Assembly: GCA_964535215.1 (NCBI GenBank)
Contig: CAZHST010000063.1
Span: 1 to 14,890, forward strand
Reading direction: 5' to 3'
Length of the DNA stretch: 14,890 nt
Origin: JACQHM01 sp964535215
GTDB lineage: Bacteria > Methylomirabilota > Methylomirabilia > Methylomirabilales > JACQHM01
The first letter of the stretch is position 1; every line of letters begins with the position of its first letter. Shown piece by piece: positions 12,713 through 14,890 of this stretch. The notes beneath the pieces are model-generated. The model saw only the letters and a program-made list of their open reading frames with translations. It searched no databases and had not been told where the DNA came from. The position numbers and the translations under genes are program-made.

Positions 12713-13805
12713 CCGGAAGAGTCTTCGGCTCCGGATCCTGGAGGATGGACGCCTGGAGGTGGTGGACCCGGATCCCACGACGCTCGAGTTGATTCAGCTC
12801 CTGGATCCGACCTTCACGATCCAGCAGGCCCCACTGCCTAGCTTCACCCGCCCCCGCCTCCTTCGGACGAGGACGACCGGCACCGGGGTGGCCCTCGCCG
12901 AGCTTCCGACCCTGGCCGACGACCGGCTGTGGCAGATCCATCGGGAGGCAGCTCAGCACGGGTCCCCAGTCCAGGCCGGGGAGGCTTCCCTCCTTGATGT
13001 GAAGGGAGAGCTGGCTTGGCGGATGCTCCGCGGCTGCGAGCTCTGCGGGTTCCGGTGTCGGGTGGATCGAACACGGGGGGAACGGGGCCGGTGCGGTCTT
13101 GGGAGGGAGGCCTTCATGGACGAGCACTATGTGCACATCGCCGAGGAGCCTCCCATCAATCCGGCCTTAAACCTCTCCCTCCGAGGGTGCGGGATGCGGT
13201 GCCGCTACTGTCAGCAGTTCCCGGCCCTGAACCCCCGCGGGGCACCGGAAGACGTCTTGACACCGGCCTTCTGGGCCCGGCTCGACTTCACCGGGGCGCG
13301 CAGCCTGGTCTTCATCGGAGGAAACCCGACCGAGAGTCTTCCCGCGATCCTCGCCTTCCTCCAGGCGGCGCCCTCAGCCTTTTCGCTCCCGATCGGGTGG
13401 AACTCGAGTGGATACGACGCGGTGGAGGCCATCCGGCTCCTGGAGGGGATCTGTGATGTGTACATCCCGGACTTTAAGTATGGCAATGAGGCCTGTGCGC
13501 GGCGATTGTCCAGGGCGCCGGGGTACGTCGCGAACGCAGAGGCGGCCATCACCGAGATGTGCCAACAGGAGGTTCCGGTCTTCGTTCGGATCCTGGTCCT
13601 CCCGGGTCACGTCGCGTGCTGCCATCTGCCCGCTCTCACCCTTCTTAGGCCACTCCGTTCCCGGATCCGGCTCAACATCATGGGACAATACGCCCCTGAC
13701 TTTCTGATCCGGGACTCGGACGGGCCGTTGGCCCGACGGCCCAATCCCGATGAGGTGGCCCAGGTCCGCCGGGCCGCACAGGCCATGGGCTTTGAGCTGA
13801 TTTGA
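12705..13805 (+). CDS. Radical SAM protein, PflX-like (COG1313), with extra N-terminal domain
   Basis: A 366-residue enzyme. The radical SAM cluster motif CxxxCxxC is C162-C166-C169 in LSLRGCGMRCRYCQQF. Ahead of it is a second cysteine set, C111-x2-C114-x3-C118 and C130 (CELCGFRCRVDR, GERGRCG), typical of the PflX/COG1313 group annotated as pyruvate formate-lyase activating enzyme-like. GICDVYIPDFKYGN and VRILVLPGH are further family landmarks. The first ~100 residues (starting LRLRILEDGRLEVV) are not part of the usual family and may dock on the DUF2997/ATPase partners. The start is GTG 12705, overlapping the previous stop by 8 nt; the ribosome site is weak (GAAAGGGA), consistent with coupling. 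No glycyl-radical enzyme is nearby, so the substrate is unknown; protein modification is my inference. Confidence 0.85.
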   Translation: MSDRKSLRLRILEDGRLEVVDPDPTTLELIQLLDPTFTIQQAPLPSFTRPRLLRTRTTGTGVALAELPTLADDRLWQIHREAAQHGSPVQAGEASLLDVKGELAWRMLRGCELCGFRCRVDRTRGERGRCGLGREAFMDEHYVHIAEEPPINPALNLSLRGCGMRCRYCQQFPALNPRGAPEDVLTPAFWARLDFTGARSLVFIGGNPTESLPAILAFLQAAPSAFSLPIGWNSSGYDAVEAIRLLEGICDVYIPDFKYGNEACARRLSRAPGYVANAEAAITEMCQQEVPVFVRILVLPGHVACCHLPALTLLRPLRSRIRLNIMGQYAPDFLIRDSDGPLARRPNPDEVAQVRRAAQAMGFELI

Positions 13806-13812
13806 GGAGAAC

Positions 13813-14199
13813 ATGATGGGCTGGATCTGGATGCTGGTGCCGGATGAAGCACTCCCCCTCCTCGTTATGGGAGTGGGGCTGGCCCTCGTGTTGGGGCTGC
13901 TCAACGGTCGGGCCGCCCTCGGCCTCCTGGGCTTCCTCCTCCTTGTCCCTCTGCTGGCCCTGTTTGTTGAGACGGTCCTAGGGGAGCTGCCGCCCTGGGT
14001 CTCCCTGGTCCTCCTGGCTTTCCTCGTCCTCTCGCTGCTCAGAGGCCTTTTCGCCCTCCTCCTCGGATCACGGGCGGCCGACACGATGGTCGGGAGCCTG
14101 GCGGCGGATCTGGTGCGGCTCGTAGTGCGGCTCCTCCTCCTGCCCCTCCGGATGGTGCGGGGGGCATTTCGCTTGGTGAACCAGGGCAGGGGGCGATGA
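13813..14199 (+). CDS. Small hydrophobic membrane protein
   Basis: A 128-residue protein of no recognised family. It is dominated by Leu/Val-rich helices: ~14-30 (LPLLVMGVGLALVLGLL), ~34-55 (ALGLLGFLLLVPLLALF), and ~60-85 (PPWVSLVLLAFLVLSLLRGLFALLL). A basic, amphipathic C-terminal helix (RLVVRLLLLPLRMVRGAFRLV) probably lies on the cytoplasmic side. GAGGAG at 13804-13809 fits the ATG at 13816 slightly better than the one at 13813. It starts 7 nt after the radical SAM stop, so it belongs to the same operon. Confidence 0.65.
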   Translation: MMGWIWMLVPDEALPLLVMGVGLALVLGLLNGRAALGLLGFLLLVPLLALFVETVLGELPPWVSLVLLAFLVLSLLRGLFALLLGSRAADTMVGSLAADLVRLVVRLLLLPLRMVRGAFRLVNQGRGR

Positions 14200-14296
14200 G
14201 GGAGGAGCGAGCCTCATCAGCGATGACTGTATGCCCAGTGACCATCTGGCGAAGACATACCGGCACTTGTAGAAGCCAATGAAGGAGACAAGGCAC

Positions 14297-14815
14297 ATGA
14301 AGATTGGGAAAACCATCCTGGCGGGACTCCTGCTGATCGCCACGGCCATGCTGCCGGTGCCGGTGGAGGGGGGCAGGCTCGGGAAGGCGGTGGCCCGTGG
14401 AGCGGCGAGGAGCGCGGCCAAGGCCCTGCGCCGGGCCCCAGCGCAGATCCTCCGCCGGGATTTCCTCCGGGACCGGCTTATCCGGGCCCGTCCGCTCCCC
14501 CGCCCGAAGACGGTCTTCCGCTACACCTCGAAGGCGCGGGCACAGGGGGAGCGCCGCCGGGGGCTTCCGCCGGGCACCCACATGACCGGGCGGGGCGGCC
14601 CGGGTCGCCCCCTTAGCGCCTGGCAGGCGCAACGGCGCTACGGATTGCCACGGCGGCCCCAGGTCCGGGAGACGATCCGCCTCCCCCAGGGCCAGCCGGT
14701 CCGCTCCGCCAAAGCACTCGGGGGGCGCCCGGGGGTGGGGGAACTCACGTCCCCGAAGCCCCTGCCTCCCACGGCGATCCGGAAGGTTGTGCCGCTTCGC
14801 GGGGGGCGGAGATAG
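14297..14815 (+). CDS. Secreted, Arg-rich protein with ADP-ribosyltransferase-like C-terminus
   Basis: A 172-residue protein with an N-terminal signal peptide (MKIGKTILAGLLLIATAMLP, cleavage about 20-25). A very basic stretch follows (~27-65: GAARSAAKALRRAP, RRDFLRDRLIRARP). Residues ~72-168 resemble the small ADP-ribosyltransferase-like toxin domains of polymorphic toxins such as TreTu: VFRYTSKARAQGERRRGLPP (R75-Y76), GTHMTG, AQRRYGLPRRPQVRETIRLP, and a late Glu (E149) in RPGVGELTSP, where the catalytic Glu of the fold would fall. The ATG at 14297 has AAGGAG (14282-14287) 9 nt upstream; an in-frame ATG at 14279 would precede that site. A spacer of 97 nt (14200-14296) with no clear terminator separates it from the previous gene. 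No immunity gene is visible in the last 75 nt. Toxin activity is inference. Confidence 0.6.
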   Translation: MKIGKTILAGLLLIATAMLPVPVEGGRLGKAVARGAARSAAKALRRAPAQILRRDFLRDRLIRARPLPRPKTVFRYTSKARAQGERRRGLPPGTHMTGRGGPGRPLSAWQAQRRYGLPRRPQVRETIRLPQGQPVRSAKALGGRPGVGELTSPKPLPPTAIRKVVPLRGGRR

Positions 14816-14890
14816 CCGGCCTCGCTCCTCGGCCCTGCCGTCCTCGCCGGCTCTTCGGGCGCGGCGTGCTCGGGGCTGCTGTCCGGGATC

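Noticed and set aside
12705..13805. Naming the radical SAM gene pflA or pflX as a true pyruvate formate-lyase activase
   Set aside because: No formate-lyase gene is in the window and the protein has an unrelated N-terminal extension, so no symbol is given.

Overview
The window is GC-rich, densely coded and transcribed entirely left to right on the + strand. Tight spacing, ATGA start/stop overlaps, GGAGG-type ribosome sites and a classic intrinsic terminator indicate a bacterium. The phylum cannot be read from the sequence; an uncultured, GC-rich lineage is my guess, and the run of ten Ns shows a scaffolded assembly. I see no tRNA, rRNA, transposase or integrase, and no full CRISPR array.

Region 1 (1-4260) is CRISPR-associated. 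It opens with the 3' end of a gene with a cysteine-rich, PriL-like C-terminal domain, as found on CRISPR-associated primase-polymerases. This abuts cas1, then cas2, then a CARF-HEPN ribonuclease of the Csm6/Csx1 type (split by the assembly gap), then a DHH-family phosphoesterase. It reads as the adaptation plus cyclic-oligoadenylate signalling arm of a type III system. The effector genes (cas10 and others) are not in the window.

Region 2 (4261-7646) is a regulatory pair. A spacer with two similar ATTCC-N6-GGAAT dyads precedes a sigma-70/ECF-like protein with a proline-rich linker. This is followed by a zf-HC2 (anti-sigma type zinc finger) protein carrying a degenerate NTPase-like middle and about 12 TPRs. 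A perfect 13-bp-stem terminator closes the unit.

Region 3 (7647-14815) is a collinear accessory operon: a 65-aa protein, a small basic protein, a four-helix membrane protein with a proline-rich tail, an exported and membrane-anchored VWA protein with intact MIDAS, a Ycf46-like AAA+ ATPase, a membrane-tethered DUF1257-like/DUF2997 protein, a PflX-like radical SAM enzyme with an extra N-terminal domain, a small hydrophobic membrane protein, and a secreted, highly basic protein whose C-terminus resembles an ADP-ribosyltransferase-like toxin fold. The AAA+/VWA/DUF2997/radical SAM combination, probably controlled by the sigma/anti-sigma pair, is the best candidate for an undescribed system. A plausible reading is an ATP-driven maturation or conformational switch at the membrane, but its substrate is unknown.
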